Assembly: GCA_013214575.1 (NCBI GenBank)
Contig: JABSSD010000096.1
Location: 113,675 to 177,674, forward strand
Origin: Paracoccaceae bacterium
GTDB lineage: Bacteria; Pseudomonadota; Alphaproteobacteria; Rhodobacterales; Rhodobacteraceae
Length of the DNA: 64,000 bases
Direction: 5' to 3'
A program made the position numbers and the translations under genes. The notes beneath the pieces are model-generated. The model had not been told where the DNA came from. It made no database searches and saw only the letters and a program-made list of their open reading frames with translations. Positions 24,761-34,660 of this stretch are shown here, piece after piece. Positions within the stretch are counted from its first letter, which is position 1. The number at the start of each line of letters is the position of its first letter.

Positions 24761-25510
24761 ATGCCGAGCCAGACCTCACAGCCCGCCTTTGTTTTGGTCC
24801 GCCCGCAAATGGGCGAGAATATTGGGGCTGCGGCCCGCGCTATGTGGAATTTCGGCCTCGACCGGATGCGCATTGTGGCGCCGCGTGACGGCTGGCCCAG
24901 TGCCAAGGCCGTTGCCATGGCCTCGGGGGCTGGCCGTCTGCTGGACGAAGCGCAGCTTAGCCCGGATGTGCCGGGTGCCTTGGCCGACTGTTCCTTTGTG
25001 TTTGCCACCACTGCCCGTCATCGGGACCTGACGAAGCCGGTGTTCAGCCCCGAAGCGGCGATGAAGCTTGCGGCCGAGAAAATAGCCGCAGGGGAAAAGG
25101 TTGCGGTGCTGTTCGGGCCTGAACGGGCGGGGCTGGAGAATGAGGATGTGGCCAAGGCCAATGCCATTATCTCGGTGCCGGTAAACCCGGCTTATGGATC
25201 GTTGAACCTGGGCCAATGTGTGCTGTTGGTCGCCTATGAATGGCAACGGCAAGTGGGTGAAATCGAGCACCAGGTGGTCGAGATGGGCAAAGCGGATTGG
25301 GCAACCGGTGTCGAGATCGAAAAACTGTCTGACCATTACGAGGCGCGTTTGGGCGATGCCGGGTTCTTCTATCCAACCGATAAAGCACCCAACATGAAGC
25401 TCAACCTGCGCAATTTATGGAGCCGCATGGCGCTGACCAATGTGGATGTGCAGATGCTGCACGGGATCATGCGGCAGATGGTGCGCTGGAAACAACGCGG
25501 TGATGAATAA
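24761..25510 (+). CDS. TrmJ-like tRNA 2'-O-methyltransferase (SpoU family)
   Basis: A 249-residue SPOUT methyltransferase. Motif 1 is RPQMGENIGAAARAMWNFG (near residue 12), motif 2 VLFGPERAGLENEDV (near 110) and motif 3 VPVNPAYGSLNLGQCVLLVAYE. Together they form the knotted SAM-binding site. Order and length match TrmJ, which methylates the ribose at tRNA position 32. A helical C-terminal extension fits too. The ATG at 24761 follows AGAGAGTGAC. The gene heads a plus-strand series with ctaA 59 bp behind it. Confidence 0.85.
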   Translation: MPSQTSQPAFVLVRPQMGENIGAAARAMWNFGLDRMRIVAPRDGWPSAKAVAMASGAGRLLDEAQLSPDVPGALADCSFVFATTARHRDLTKPVFSPEAAMKLAAEKIAAGEKVAVLFGPERAGLENEDVAKANAIISVPVNPAYGSLNLGQCVLLVAYEWQRQVGEIEHQVVEMGKADWATGVEIEKLSDHYEARLGDAGFFYPTDKAPNMKLNLRNLWSRMALTNVDVQMLHGIMRQMVRWKQRGDE

Positions 25511-25569
25511 GCCCGCTGGACCTCTGTGGGGCCGGGGGCTAGCGTGGCGGCGAATTGAGTGAGGCAGGC

Positions 25570-26715
25570 ATGACCAAGCGTAACATATTTGAAGAGGTTG
25601 AGGGTGAGCGCTCCGAGACCCCTGTGGTTCAGCCCGGACTGATAGACCGGGATCGCAGTGGTGCCCGGGGCGCCATCCGGGTCTGGCTGATGGTGCTGTT
25701 TGCGCTGGTGGTGGCGATGATTGTGGTTGGCGGGCTGACCCGGCTGACCGACAGTGGTCTGTCGATTACCGAGTGGAAACCGGTCACTGGCGCGATGCCT
25801 CCGTTGAGCGAAGCCGACTGGCAGGCTGAGTTCGACAAGTACCAGAAGATTGATCAGTGGCGCATTGAAAACCAATGGATGCAGCTGGATGATTTCAAGG
25901 CGATCTACTGGTGGGAATGGAGCCACCGACAGTTGGGCCGGGCGATGGGATTGATCTGGGCGCTTGGGTTCTTTGGCTTTCTGCTGGCCCGCCAAATCCC
26001 GGTTGGCTGGACCGGCAGGCTGGCCCTGCCGGGGCTGCTGGGCGGCGTGCAGGGCGGTATCGGCTGGTGGATGGTGGCATCCGGTGTCACCCAGGGCGAG
26101 GGCATGGTGTCGGTTGCCTCGTACCGGCTGGCCATTCATCTGGGGCTGGCCTTTGTCATCCTCGGGGTCATTGCCTGGTATGTGCTGATGATTTCGCGCC
26201 AGGACCGGGTCTTGATGCAGGCACGCCGCACCAAGGAAGCCAAGCTGTTCGGGCTCTCCACTGGCCTGATGCACTTTGCATTTTTGCAAATTCTACTGGG
26301 GGCCTTGGTTGCTGGCATCGATGCTGGCCGATCTTATACTGATTGGCCGCTGATGGGAGAACAGGTATTTCCGCAAAATGCGCTGATGCTTGAACCCATG
26401 TGGCGGAACTTCTTTGAAAACCCTGGCCTAGTTCAGTTTATTCACCGTGTCAGCGGCTATCTTCTGGTCCTTTTCACGGCCATGGTTTGGTGGAAGGGAC
26501 GGCGTAGCGCACACCCAATTACGCAAAACACCTTTCATGCAGTATTTGCATTAATGCTGCTACAAATTGCTCTGGGGGTCATTACCGTTCTCTACGGGGC
26601 GCCCTGGCAGGCGGCGATTTTGCACCAGTTGATGGCAGTGGCGGTCTGGGTCGCCATCCTGCGCGCCCGGTTTCTGTCAGCCTATCCCATCCCCACCTCA
26701 ATCAAGGACATATAA
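25570..26715 (+). CDS. ctaA: Heme A synthase, COX15/CtaA type
   Basis: A 381-residue inner-membrane enzyme that oxidises heme O to heme A for cytochrome aa3 oxidase. It has about eight membrane segments and the conserved histidines seen in WEWSHRQLGRAMG, AIHLGLAF, LMHFAFLQ and FIHRVSGYLL, which hold the heme. GGLTRLTDSGLSITEWKPVTG is the alphaproteobacterial/mitochondrial-type signature. The ATG at 25570 follows GTGAGGCAGGC. An upstream in-frame TTG is weaker. The M32 carboxypeptidase gene begins 2 bp after the stop. Confidence 0.95.
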   Translation: MTKRNIFEEVEGERSETPVVQPGLIDRDRSGARGAIRVWLMVLFALVVAMIVVGGLTRLTDSGLSITEWKPVTGAMPPLSEADWQAEFDKYQKIDQWRIENQWMQLDDFKAIYWWEWSHRQLGRAMGLIWALGFFGFLLARQIPVGWTGRLALPGLLGGVQGGIGWWMVASGVTQGEGMVSVASYRLAIHLGLAFVILGVIAWYVLMISRQDRVLMQARRTKEAKLFGLSTGLMHFAFLQILLGALVAGIDAGRSYTDWPLMGEQVFPQNALMLEPMWRNFFENPGLVQFIHRVSGYLLVLFTAMVWWKGRRSAHPITQNTFHAVFALMLLQIALGVITVLYGAPWQAAILHQLMAVAVWVAILRARFLSAYPIPTSIKDI

Positions 26716-26717
26716 AT

Positions 26718-28187
26718 ATGAGCGCATTTGACAAGCTGATGAGTTTCCAGCGCGACACGCAGGCACTTGGTCAGGTTGCTGGCCGGTTGGGGTGGGATCA
26801 GGAAACCATGATGCCGCGCGGTGCTGGCCCGCAACGAGGCGAGGAAATGGCGGCCATCGAGGCCGTTTTGCACGCCCGTCGCATGGACCCTCAAGTGGCG
26901 GAATGGCTTGATATGGCCGAGGCGCCAGATGCAGCGGGCGCCGCCCAGCTGCGCGAGATCCAGCGCAGTTTTGATCGGGCGCAAAAGGTGCCGGTTGATC
27001 TGGCCAAGACGCTGGCTCAGGTGACGTCGCAAGCGCAGGGCAAATGGGCCGCGGCGCGCGCGGATGAAGATGTCGCGGCTTTTGTCCCGGTGCTGCAAGA
27101 GGTTGTCGCCCTGAAACGGGAAGAGGGCGCGGCGCTGGCCAATGGTGGTGACCTCTATGACGCGATGATCGAGGATTATGAGCACGGCACCACCAGTGCG
27201 CAGATCGCGGCGATTTTTGATGCCATGCGGCCGCGTCTGGTCAACCTGCGTTCGGCGGTGCTGGAGCGGCCGACGCCCAAAGGTCTGGAGGGTGTGTTCG
27301 ACGAACCGAAACAGATGAAACTGGCCCGTAAACTGGCCAAGGCGTTTGGCTACGACATGAACCACGGCCGTGTCGATAAGGCGGTGCATCCGTTTAGCTC
27401 GGGCAGTGGCTTGGATGTTCGCATCACCACCCGCACCAGTGCTGAGGATCCGTTCAACTGCATCTACTCAACAATCCATGAAGTTGGCCACGCCTGTTAT
27501 GAACAGAATATCGACAAGGCGTATTTGCTGACACCGTTGGGCAGTGGCGTGTCGATGGGGGTGCATGAAAGCCAAAGCCGGATCTATGAAAACCAGCTGG
27601 GTCGGAGCCGCGCCTTTACCGGCTGGCTGTTTGGCCAAATGACCGAGGTTTTTGGTGATTTTGGCATCGCCGATGCCGATGGGTTTTATGCTGCGGTCAA
27701 CAAGGTGCATAACGGATATATCCGCACTGAATCGGATGAGATTCAGTATAATCTTCACGTCATGCTGCGGTTTGATCTGGAGCGGGCCTTGATGTCGGGG
27801 GATCTGCAGGTTGCCGATCTTGAGGTGGCCTGGAATGACCGTTTCGAAGCTGATTTTGGCTACAGCGTCGACAAGCCGTCAAATGGCTGCCTGCAGGACG
27901 TTCACTGGTCGGTTGGCCTGTTTGGCTATTTCCCAACCTACAGCTTGGGCAATGTCTATGCCGGCTGCCTGAACCAGACATTGCACAATGCGGTTCCGGA
28001 TCTGGATCAGCAACTGGCCCTGGGCGACACCTCCGGTGCCACTGACTGGCTAAAGCAGAACCTTCAGCAATATGGCGGATTGCGCTCGCCTCGGGACACC
28101 ATCGCACAGGCCGCTGGCATGGCGCCAACCCATGAGCCGCTGCTTGATTATCTGGAAGCGAAGTTTGGTGAGATCTACGGGTTGTAA
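26718..28187 (+). CDS. Carboxypeptidase M32 (Taq family)
   Basis: A 489-residue zinc metallocarboxypeptidase that removes C-terminal amino acids from peptides. The zinc motif is HEVGH at residues 254-258, embedded in TIHEVGHACYEQN. The downstream HESQSRIYENQLGRS supplies the third ligand glutamate and is diagnostic for M32. The IRTESDEIQYNLHVMLR segment and the C-terminal PTYSLGNVYAGCL also match. It has no signal peptide, so it is cytosolic. It follows ctaA by 2 bp and is probably co-transcribed, although no functional link is obvious. Confidence 0.94.
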   Translation: MSAFDKLMSFQRDTQALGQVAGRLGWDQETMMPRGAGPQRGEEMAAIEAVLHARRMDPQVAEWLDMAEAPDAAGAAQLREIQRSFDRAQKVPVDLAKTLAQVTSQAQGKWAAARADEDVAAFVPVLQEVVALKREEGAALANGGDLYDAMIEDYEHGTTSAQIAAIFDAMRPRLVNLRSAVLERPTPKGLEGVFDEPKQMKLARKLAKAFGYDMNHGRVDKAVHPFSSGSGLDVRITTRTSAEDPFNCIYSTIHEVGHACYEQNIDKAYLLTPLGSGVSMGVHESQSRIYENQLGRSRAFTGWLFGQMTEVFGDFGIADADGFYAAVNKVHNGYIRTESDEIQYNLHVMLRFDLERALMSGDLQVADLEVAWNDRFEADFGYSVDKPSNGCLQDVHWSVGLFGYFPTYSLGNVYAGCLNQTLHNAVPDLDQQLALGDTSGATDWLKQNLQQYGGLRSPRDTIAQAAGMAPTHEPLLDYLEAKFGEIYGL

Positions 28188-28205
28188 AAACTAAGACTTC
28201 ATTCA

Positions 28206-28293
28206 ATGGGATCGGTTGCCGTTTGGTCTGATGGCTGCCGATCCCAAAGCCCCATAGAAAAAGCGCCACCCAAACTTGGATGGCGCTTTTTTT
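28206..28293 (+). terminator. Two hairpins, the second an intrinsic terminator
   Basis: TGGGATCGGttGCC and GGCtgCCGATCCCA pair across 28207-28247. Ten bases later AAAAAGCGCCAtCC-type arms (28257-28293) form a second stem that ends in T7. The second is a clear terminator for the M32 gene. Its A-run also lets it terminate gyrA, which converges on it from the minus strand. Confidence 0.8.
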
Positions 28294-28326
28294 GTGGATT
28301 GGCGGAGGGCCCGGAGGCGGCAGAGG

Positions 28327-31047
28327 TTATTCCTCGGTGCCGCCCTCGTCTTCATCGCTGGACTGCTCTGCAATCCAGGCAACCGAGACCACGACCTCAT
28401 TCTTGCCAGTGTTGAACACTTTGACGCCACCGGCGCTGCGCGAGCGGAACGAGATGCCTTGAACCGGAACCCGGATCGACTGGCCTTTGGATGTTGCCAA
28501 CATGATCTGGTCGGCCAGTTCAACCGGGAAGGTCGCAACAATCTCATTGCCCTTCATCGCGGCAACCCCTTGTCCGCCACGTCCGCTTACACGGTAATCA
28601 TGCGAGGAGGTCAAATTGCCAGCGCCCGCTTTGTTGATGGTGACCAAGAGATCATTTGCAGCCAGCATTTCCTGGTACCGGTCCTCGGGCAAGGCGCCTT
28701 CGACCTCATCACCGGTCTCATCTTCGGAAGCATCGCTGCCCAATTCCGACCTGAACCGTTTGATAAAGGCATTGCGTTCAGATGGTTCGGCCTCAAAATG
28801 GCGGATCACCGACATCGACACCACGCGGTTATCATCACTTAGGCGGATGCCACGAACACCGGTGGATTTGCGGCCCTTAAAGACCCGCACATCGGTGGTC
28901 GAGAACCGGATGGCGCGGCCTGCATCGGACACCAGCATGACGTCATCGTCTTCGGAACAGATCCGCGCATTGACCATCTCAACCCCTTCGGGCAGGTCCA
29001 TGGCGATCTTGCCGTTGCGTTTGACGTTGACGAAATCCGACAGCGCATTGCGACGGACATCACCGGCGGTGGTGGCAAAGATGATCTGCAGGTTTTCCCA
29101 GTCCTCCTCGGGCACGTCCACCGGCATGATGGCGGCAATCGACACCCCGGGTGGGATCGGCAGGATATTGACCACTGCTTTGCCCTTGGCGGTGCGCCCG
29201 CCCTGCGGCAGTCGCCAGGTTTTGAGCTTGTAGACCATGCCCTCGGTGGTGAAAAACAGCAGCTGGGTATGGGTATTGGCCACAAAGAGGGTGGTGATGA
29301 CATCCTCTTCCTTGGTCTGCATGCCCGACACACCCTTGCCACCGCGTTTCTGAGCCCGGAAATCGGCCAGTGGGGTGCGTTTGATGTAACCGCCTGAGGT
29401 CACGGTCACCACCATGTCCTCACGCTCAATCAGATCCTCGTCGTCCATGTCACCGGACCAATCGACAATCTGGGTGCGGCGTGGCACCGCAAACTGGTCG
29501 CGCACCTCAATCAGCTCATCCGAGATGATGCCCATGATGCGTTCGCGTGAGCCGAGAATTTCAAGGTATTCCTTGATCTTGCCAGCCAGTTCTCTCAGCT
29601 CGTCGGTGACTTCCTTGACCCCGATCTGGGTCAGGCGCTGCAGCCGCAGTTCCAGAATGGCGCGGGCCTGGGCTTCGGACAGGTTATAGGTGCCATCGTC
29701 GTTGGCGGTATGGGTCGGATCGTCGATCAGCGCGATATATTCCAAAATCGGCTGGGCCGGCCAGCGCCGGGTCATCAGTTTCAGGCGCGCCTCAGCCGCA
29801 TCCGCAGATTGCCGAATGGTGGCGACGATCTCGTCAATATTGGTGACAGCGACGGCCAGACCACACAGCATATGACTGCGTTCACGGGCCTTGCGCAGCA
29901 AATAGGCGGTGCGTCGCGCCACCACATCTTCGCGGAAGTCGAGGAAGGAGGTCAGGAACCGGCGCAGCGTCAGGGTTTCCGGCCGGCCACCGTTAAGCGC
30001 CAGCATGTTGCAGCCAAAATAGGTCTGCATCGGCGAGTAACGGAACAGCTGGTTCAGCACCACTTCCGGGGTTGCATCGCGCTTAAGCTCGACCACCACC
30101 CGCACACCGTTGCGATCAGATTCATCCTGGACGTGGGCCACGCCCTCGATCTTCTTGTCGCGCACCTGTTCGGCGATCTTTTCGATCATCGCCGCCTTGT
30201 TGACCTGATAAGGGATCTCTTCGACGATGATTGCATAGCGATCGCGGCGGATCTCTTCGACCCGGGTTTTGGAGCGGATGATCACCGAGCCACGGCCCTC
30301 AAGATAGGCTTTGCGGGCGCCGGTTTGGCCCAACATGATGCCGCCAGTGGGGAAATCGGGGCCGGGAATGTAGTCGATCAGCTGTTCGGTGGTCAGATCG
30401 GGATCCTCGATCAGCGCCAGGGTGGCATTGATCACTTCGCCCAGATTATGCGGTGGAATATTGGTGGCCATGCCAACAGCAATACCACCGGCACCATTGA
30501 CCAGCATATTGGGGAACCGGGCGGGAAGAACCGTAGGTTCCCGGTCCTTGCCATCATAGTTGTCTTGGAAATCGACAGTATCTTTGTCGATATCGCTCAG
30601 CAAATAGGCAGCAGGCTTGTCCATCCGCACTTCGGTATAGCGCATCGCCGCGGCGTTATCGCCGTCCATCGAGCCAAAGTTGCCCTGGCCATCCAGCAGC
30701 GGCAGCGACATCGAGAAGTCCTGCGCCATCCGAACCAGCGCATCATAGATCGCGCTATCGCCGTGCGGGTGGTATTTACCCATCACATCGCCGACTGGGC
30801 GGGCCGATTTGCGGTAGGACTTGTCGTGGGTGTTGTTGGTCTCGTGCATCGCATAAAGAATGCGACGATGCACCGGTTTTAGACCGTCCCGCAAGTCAGG
30901 AATGGCACGACTGACGATGACAGACATCGCATAGTCGAGATAGGAAGTCTTCATCTCGGATTCGATAGAGACGGTAGGTCCATCATAAATCGGCCGTGAA
31001 GGTGGGGTTTCATCCATATTTTCAGGAGTTTCCGGCGTATCGCTCAC
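28327..31047 (-). CDS. gyrA: DNA gyrase subunit A
   Basis: The 906-residue breakage-reunion subunit introduces negative supercoils together with GyrB. The active-site tyrosine is Tyr137 in [12 protein letters not shown]. The quinolone-determining region reads [20 protein letters not shown], with Ser98 and Asp102, the sensitive-type residues (Ser83 and Asp87 in E. coli). The GyrA box [11 protein letters not shown] marks the C-terminal DNA-wrapping domain, so this is gyrase, not topoisomerase IV. The protein ends in an acidic tail ([11 protein letters not shown]). It is divergent from usg and converges on the terminator shared with the M32 gene. Confidence 0.97.
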   Translation of the reverse strand: MSDTPETPENMDETPPSRPIYDGPTVSIESEMKTSYLDYAMSVIVSRAIPDLRDGLKPVHRRILYAMHETNNTHDKSYRKSARPVGDVMGKYHPHGDSAIYDALVRMAQDFSMSLPLLDGQGNFGSMDGDNAAAMRYTEVRMDKPAAYLLSDIDKDTVDFQDNYDGKDREPTVLPARFPNMLVNGAGGIAVGMATNIPPHNLGEVINATLALIEDPDLTTEQLIDYIPGPDFPTGGIMLGQTGARKAYLEGRGSVIIRSKTRVEEIRRDRYAIIVEEIPYQVNKAAMIEKIAEQVRDKKIEGVAHVQDESDRNGVRVVVELKRDATPEVVLNQLFRYSPMQTYFGCNMLALNGGRPETLTLRRFLTSFLDFREDVVARRTAYLLRKARERSHMLCGLAVAVTNIDEIVATIRQSADAAEARLKLMTRRWPAQPILEYIALIDDPTHTANDDGTYNLSEAQARAILELRLQRLTQIGVKEVTDELRELAGKIKEYLEILGSRERIMGIISDELIEVRDQFAVPRRTQIVDWSGDMDDEDLIEREDMVVTVTSGGYIKRTPLADFRAQKRGGKGVSGMQTKEEDVITTLFVANTHTQLLFFTTEGMVYKLKTWRLPQGGRTAKGKAVVNILPIPPGVSIAAIMPVDVPEEDWENLQIIFATTAGDVRRNALSDFVNVKRNGKIAMDLPEGVEMVNARICSEDDDVMLVSDAGRAIRFSTTDVRVFKGRKSTGVRGIRLSDDNRVVSMSVIRHFEAEPSERNAFIKRFRSELGSDASEDETGDEVEGALPEDRYQEMLAANDLLVTINKAGAGNLTSSHDYRVSGRGGQGVAAMKGNEIVATFPVELADQIMLATSKGQSIRVPVQGISFRSRSAGGVKVFNTGKNEVVVSVAWIAEQSSDEDEGGTEE

Positions 31048-31241
31048 GTTTGCTGCCCGTTGTTATTGATGGGTCTATATCTTGTGGATGCACCCTATCA
31101 GAGAGGGCATATGGGGCGCAAGCAAGCAGAGTTTCTGACAGGCATTTCTTCCCCAAAATGGCAGCAACGCATTGGTTTTGGTCCTAAATTAACCTTTTTC
31201 GGGCTACCTTTGATGGACATCTCCAAATACGGGAGGCAAAA

Positions 31242-31511
31242 ATGGAGTTATCAGAGACCGAATTGATGCTGAAGGGCTATGGTCTAACCACTGCGGAATT
31301 CACCTATCACATGCCGGATCATACCCATGTGCTGAATACATATGTCTGGCAGGACTATGATCTGTTGCCGGATCACCCCAAGCTGTTTGAATTTATCGAG
31401 TTCTGGCAGCGTGAGATAGAGGGGCCGCTTCATTCGGTGCGGTTTTGTCACCGCAAATTGCTCAGCTCCGGGCAGTGGCGCAATGTGACGGGAATATTGA
31501 CGCTGCATTAA
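31242..31511 (+). CDS. Usg family protein
   Basis: An 89-residue protein starting MELSETELMLKGYGLTTAEF. It matches the small Usg family of alphaproteobacteria, with ITYRMPD-type YHMPDHTHVLNTYVWQDYDLLP and a C-terminal end FWQREIEGPLHSVR. The family is historically named from a gene near trpF and was suggested to be a subunit of phosphoribosylanthranilate isomerase, but that role is unproven. No trp gene is adjacent here. GGGAGG lies upstream of the ATG. Confidence 0.8.
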   Translation: MELSETELMLKGYGLTTAEFTYHMPDHTHVLNTYVWQDYDLLPDHPKLFEFIEFWQREIEGPLHSVRFCHRKLLSSGQWRNVTGILTLH

Positions 31512-31555
31512 CGGACCCGCGGCCAGTCATGTCGGATAATATGAGCGAGGAACAT

Positions 31556-31602
31556 GGCCGTGCAGGCCAGTCGGGTCACTCAGGCCGTGCAGGCCAGTCG
31601 GG
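31556..31602. repeat. Tandem repeat, 27-bp period
   Basis: A 20-bp unit that starts GGCCGTGCAGG and ends CCAGTCGGG occurs at 31556-31575 and again, unchanged, at 31583-31602. Seven bases lie between the copies. It occupies the short space between usg and the end of the radical SAM gene. It could encode Gly-Arg-Ala repeats in one frame, but no convincing gene covers it. Confidence 0.7.
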
Positions 31603-31615
31603 GACCCCATCTGGA

Positions 31616-32569
31616 TCAGGCGGAACAACTGGCCCCACCCAGCACGCAGAATTTTGCGCAATGGGGATGGTTTAGGGTGACGTCCCGTTCTGCATCTTGC
31701 AAAGACGGGCCCAAATCAAAATCCGGGGCATAGGGTAATAATGTGCAGGCAACGACTGTTGGCTCTGAGGCGCCCTTGCGTTTCACCACCATGCGAGAGG
31801 AGGAACACATGACGTCCTTAGGCGATTTTCCCAATATCCCCCAGCAGGCGGTGGTTATCTCGGGGACCTCTACCGTTTCGTCCATTTCTGGAAACAGCAC
31901 TGTTTGACTGGGGTTATCGGCATCAATGTCAAACCCTTGTGCTGCAAATAGGGCGGCATATCCTGATCGGCAGTCGGCGTCATTTTTGCCCCATTGTGCG
32001 CGCCCTGCAACCGCCAGGGTAAACCCGTTCTCTTGCAACCATTGCATGCCCTGGACTGTCTTTTGGAAGCTGCCAACGCCGCGCTCTGCATCATGAATCT
32101 CGGCGGAAAAATGGTCGAGAGAAACCCGCAGTTCCAGTTGGCCCGGAAAATCGGAGTTCAGCTGCCGCAGACCAGCCTGGACGGATTTGCGCATCATCGG
32201 TTGCATGGCGTTGGTCAGGATCAGCACCCGATAGCCCCGTTGAAGGGCCGCGCGGGCCATGTCGACCATCTGAGGGTTCATAAAAGGCTCACCGCCAGTG
32301 AAACCAATTTCCTTGATCGACCAGGCTCTCAATTCAACCTGATCAAGATAGCTGCGAACCTCATCGGACTGAATGTAGACAAGGGCATCGTTGCTGGGAG
32401 AGCTGAGGATATAACAGTTCGCACACTCAATATTGCAGAGCGTTCCCGTGTTGAACCACAGTGTTTCAGGGTGGCTGAGAGCGACAACTGCGCGGGGCTC
32501 GCCGTTGGCCGTGATATGGCTATGCTGAAACTTTCCAGCATTGGCTGTGGTTTGGGGCAGGTCTTTCAT
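31616..32569 (-). CDS. Radical SAM protein with extra C-terminal cysteines
   Basis: A 317-residue protein. The SAM-binding 4Fe-4S motif is CxxxCxxC at Cys45, Cys49 and Cys52 (CNIECANC). GFTGGEPFMNP follows at 89-99, as in radical SAM enzymes. At least seven further cysteines sit in the last 70 residues, ending CAKFCVLGGASC, which could hold an auxiliary iron-sulfur cluster as in SPASM/twitch proteins. The substrate is unknown: no peptide precursor or cofactor gene is beside it. I chose ATG 32569. The gene converges on usg and is divergent from pgl. Confidence 0.8.
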   Translation of the reverse strand: MKDLPQTTANAGKFQHSHITANGEPRAVVALSHPETLWFNTGTLCNIECANCYILSSPSNDALVYIQSDEVRSYLDQVELRAWSIKEIGFTGGEPFMNPQMVDMARAALQRGYRVLILTNAMQPMMRKSVQAGLRQLNSDFPGQLELRVSLDHFSAEIHDAERGVGSFQKTVQGMQWLQENGFTLAVAGRAQWGKNDADCRSGYAALFAAQGFDIDADNPSQTVLFPEMDETVEVPEITTACWGILGKSPKDVMCSSSRMVVKRKGASEPTVVACTLLPYAPDFDLGPSLQDAERDVTLNHPHCAKFCVLGGASCSA

Positions 32570-32712
32570 CAAGGCGATCCAAGCGGTTTGTGCCACCATT
32601 GTTTAAACGATACTGTTGCGGAAGTGAAATCTCTTTGGGCTACAAATTTTGGTGAGCAAGTGGTTGCAACGGATTGCCCGTTGGCAATCCTGCGGCGTTC
32701 GGCCTAAACCCT

Positions 32713-32728
32713 ATGATAGCGTTATCAT
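32713..32728. promoter_or_regulatory. LacI-type operator palindrome before pgl
   Basis: ATGATAGCGTTATCAT is an inverted repeat, ATGATA-N4-TATCAT. Its central TGATAnCGnTATCA form resembles operators of LacI-family sugar regulators. It lies 64 bp before the pgl ATG, in the space shared with the divergent radical SAM gene. No LacI-family gene is present in the window. Confidence 0.5.
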
Positions 32729-32791
32729 CGGACCGGTGAAGGCAACGGGCTGACGGGCCCGAATTTACCTTAAAAACGGCAGGGGTGTCCC

Positions 32792-33463
32792 ATGGATATT
32801 ATCGAATATGCAGATCGTGAAATGTTGGCGATTGACGTCGCAAATCAAATGGCGGGGGATCTGAAAACTCATTTGCTCAGCCATGAAACGGCCTCTGTTG
32901 CGGTGGCGGGCGGGACGACGCCGGCCCCGATTTTCGACGGTCTCTGTGCGGCCGATCTGGAGTGGTCGCGCATTCGGGTGATGGCGACCGACGAGCGTTG
33001 GGTGGACAGCAACAGTGACCGTTCAAATGCCTGCATGATCCGCCAGCGACTGCTGGTCAATCGCGCTGCTGCGGCTCAGTTCCAGCCTTTTTATGTTCAA
33101 AATCAAGCGCCCGAGGAGGCTATCGGCGATGTCGAGGCCTCGATAACGCAAGATTTGCCGATATCCGTTCTGCTGTTGGGCATGGGCGAAGACATGCATA
33201 CAGCATCGCTGTTTCCTGGGGTACAAGGTCTTGGCGCGGCTCTTGAACCCAGCGCGCCGGCCCTGGTTGTCCTGCGACCAGAGAGCCAGCCTGAGGCACG
33301 TATCAGCCTGTCTGCACGGGTGCTGGACGCGGCGATATCCAAACACCTAGTGATCTATGGCACGCAGAAGCGAAAGGCGTTGGAGCGCGCCTTGTTGTTG
33401 CCAGCTGAGGAGGCACCCATTGGGGCCGTATTGACGGCAATGACGGTTCATTGGGCCCCTTGA
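32792..33463 (+). CDS. pgl: 6-phosphogluconolactonase
   Basis: A 223-residue cytosolic hydrolase of the DevB/Pgl type. It converts 6-phosphogluconolactone to 6-phosphogluconate, feeding the Entner-Doudoroff or pentose phosphate route. Matches include VAVAGGTTPAPIFDGL near residue 37, VMATDERWVDSNSDRSN near 63 and LLGMGEDMHTASLFPG near 128, the family's active-site histidine segment. In related bacteria it usually follows zwf. Here neither zwf nor pgi is nearby, so it stands alone behind a possible LacI-type operator. Confidence 0.92.
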   Translation: MDIIEYADREMLAIDVANQMAGDLKTHLLSHETASVAVAGGTTPAPIFDGLCAADLEWSRIRVMATDERWVDSNSDRSNACMIRQRLLVNRAAAAQFQPFYVQNQAPEEAIGDVEASITQDLPISVLLLGMGEDMHTASLFPGVQGLGAALEPSAPALVVLRPESQPEARISLSARVLDAAISKHLVIYGTQKRKALERALLLPAEEAPIGAVLTAMTVHWAP

Positions 33464-33544
33464 GGAAGCCATTTTGCATAAAACAGCCACCCAGTCCGGT
33501 CTGAAGCGGCTTCAGGTCGGCAAGGCTCAAGCCGAAAGTCAGGG

Positions 33545-33679
33545 GTGAGCTCCACAGAACCCAAAGGGGGGATCACCCTGCCTGACGGTCTCGATCCGGA
33601 TCACCTGCCTGCACGGCCAGAGTTGATACGTGATTGGCCCGGGTCACTTTTGCCAGATCATCGACCGATCGGTGATTGA
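33545..33679 (+). CDS. Possible 44-residue open frame
   Basis: In the 321 bp between pgl and the glycosyltransferase, one frame stays open from a stop at 33479 to a stop at 33677-33679. It has a GTG at 33545. The product contains ITLPDGLDPDHLPARPELI, which looks protein-like in composition. The ribosome site is poor and I know no homologue. It may be a small gene, a remnant of a lost gene, or chance. The rest of the gap shows nothing. Confidence 0.2.
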   Translation: MSSTEPKGGITLPDGLDPDHLPARPELIRDWPGSLLPDHRPIGD

Positions 33680-33784
33680 ACCGATTTCTTCATTTGGGCG
33701 CAGTTCAGCTGTTTTCTTTTTGATGTGACTGTCTATGCAGAGGGAAGATTTTTGCCGGCGTTAAATGCCTAGTTGGGTGCATCC

Positions 33785-34660
33785 ATGAAGAAAAAATTTA
33801 GTGCTATTACCAAATTTCGGAAATGGAACAGAAACAGGCAGAGACTGCGGTGGGCAGAACGACAGCTCAGAACACCCGCCAAACCCAATACATTGGGCGT
33901 ATTGGCCATCCTGAAAAACGAAGCTCTCAACATCGAAGAGTGGATCAGGCATTACGAATGGCAGGGCGTCGGCGCCATATATCTGATCGACAATGGCAGC
34001 ACCGACGATAGCCTCGCCAAAGTGCAGCCCTGGATCAAAAGCGGGTTGGTGAAATGCATCAGTCTGAACCGGCCGTACGCCCAGCTTGATCATTACTGGT
34101 CGGCATTCCGGACATTCCGGATCAAGCAAAACTGCGAGTGGCTGCTGGTCGCCGATTTGGACGAGTTTTGGGTCTGTAAATCCGGACAAAAATTGCGCCA
34201 TGAGATGACACGCTTCCCGCATGTGGATGTCATTTATGCAAATTGGACAATTTTTGGCAGCAGTGGTTGCCGCGATCATCCGCAGGATCTTCGGTCAACT
34301 CTTTTGATGCGACAGCCGGATTTGGCGAACCACAGGTTTCAAAAATGGATCTGCCGGACCCGTGAAATCAAGTCAAAATCCAATTTGCAGGTACACTCGA
34401 TCAAAGGGGTCTGTTCGTCACGAACCATATCCGCCAACTACATTTTTCAAGTCAATCACTACATCAATCAAAGCCTGTCTTTCTGGCAAACCGTCAAGAT
34501 GCGGCGGGGTGATGTGATCGATCCGCTGTTCGATGAAAAACGGTCCATCGAGCTATTCAATGAAATTGACAGCGCCTGCACGGTCAAAGACACCCTGTTG
34601 GCCGATTTGTTGCCGCCGCATCAACGGCTGTCTCGCCCTTCGCAACAACAATCGCTGTAA
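33785..34660 (+). CDS. Glycosyltransferase (GT2/GT92-like)
   Basis: A 291-residue protein with a very basic first 30 residues. A glycosyltransferase A-fold follows: LAILKNEALNIEEWIRHYE (about 40-58), YLIDNGSTDDSL, and VADLDEFWV near 124, where the D-x-D pattern binds the metal and sugar nucleotide. This is the pattern of the 'glycosyltransferase family 92/GT2_4' proteins, often found near polysaccharide loci. No other surface-polysaccharide gene is adjacent. Codon use is more A/T-rich than in neighbours, which hints at transfer. I chose ATG 33785 over an upstream in-frame TTG. Confidence 0.78.
   Translation: MKKKFSAITKFRKWNRNRQRLRWAERQLRTPAKPNTLGVLAILKNEALNIEEWIRHYEWQGVGAIYLIDNGSTDDSLAKVQPWIKSGLVKCISLNRPYAQLDHYWSAFRTFRIKQNCEWLLVADLDEFWVCKSGQKLRHEMTRFPHVDVIYANWTIFGSSGCRDHPQDLRSTLLMRQPDLANHRFQKWICRTREIKSKSNLQVHSIKGVCSSRTISANYIFQVNHYINQSLSFWQTVKMRRGDVIDPLFDEKRSIELFNEIDSACTVKDTLLADLLPPHQRLSRPSQQQSL

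Noticed and set aside
28327..31047. Quinolone-resistance changes in GyrA
   Set aside because: Ser98 and Asp102 are the sensitive-type residues; no change is seen.
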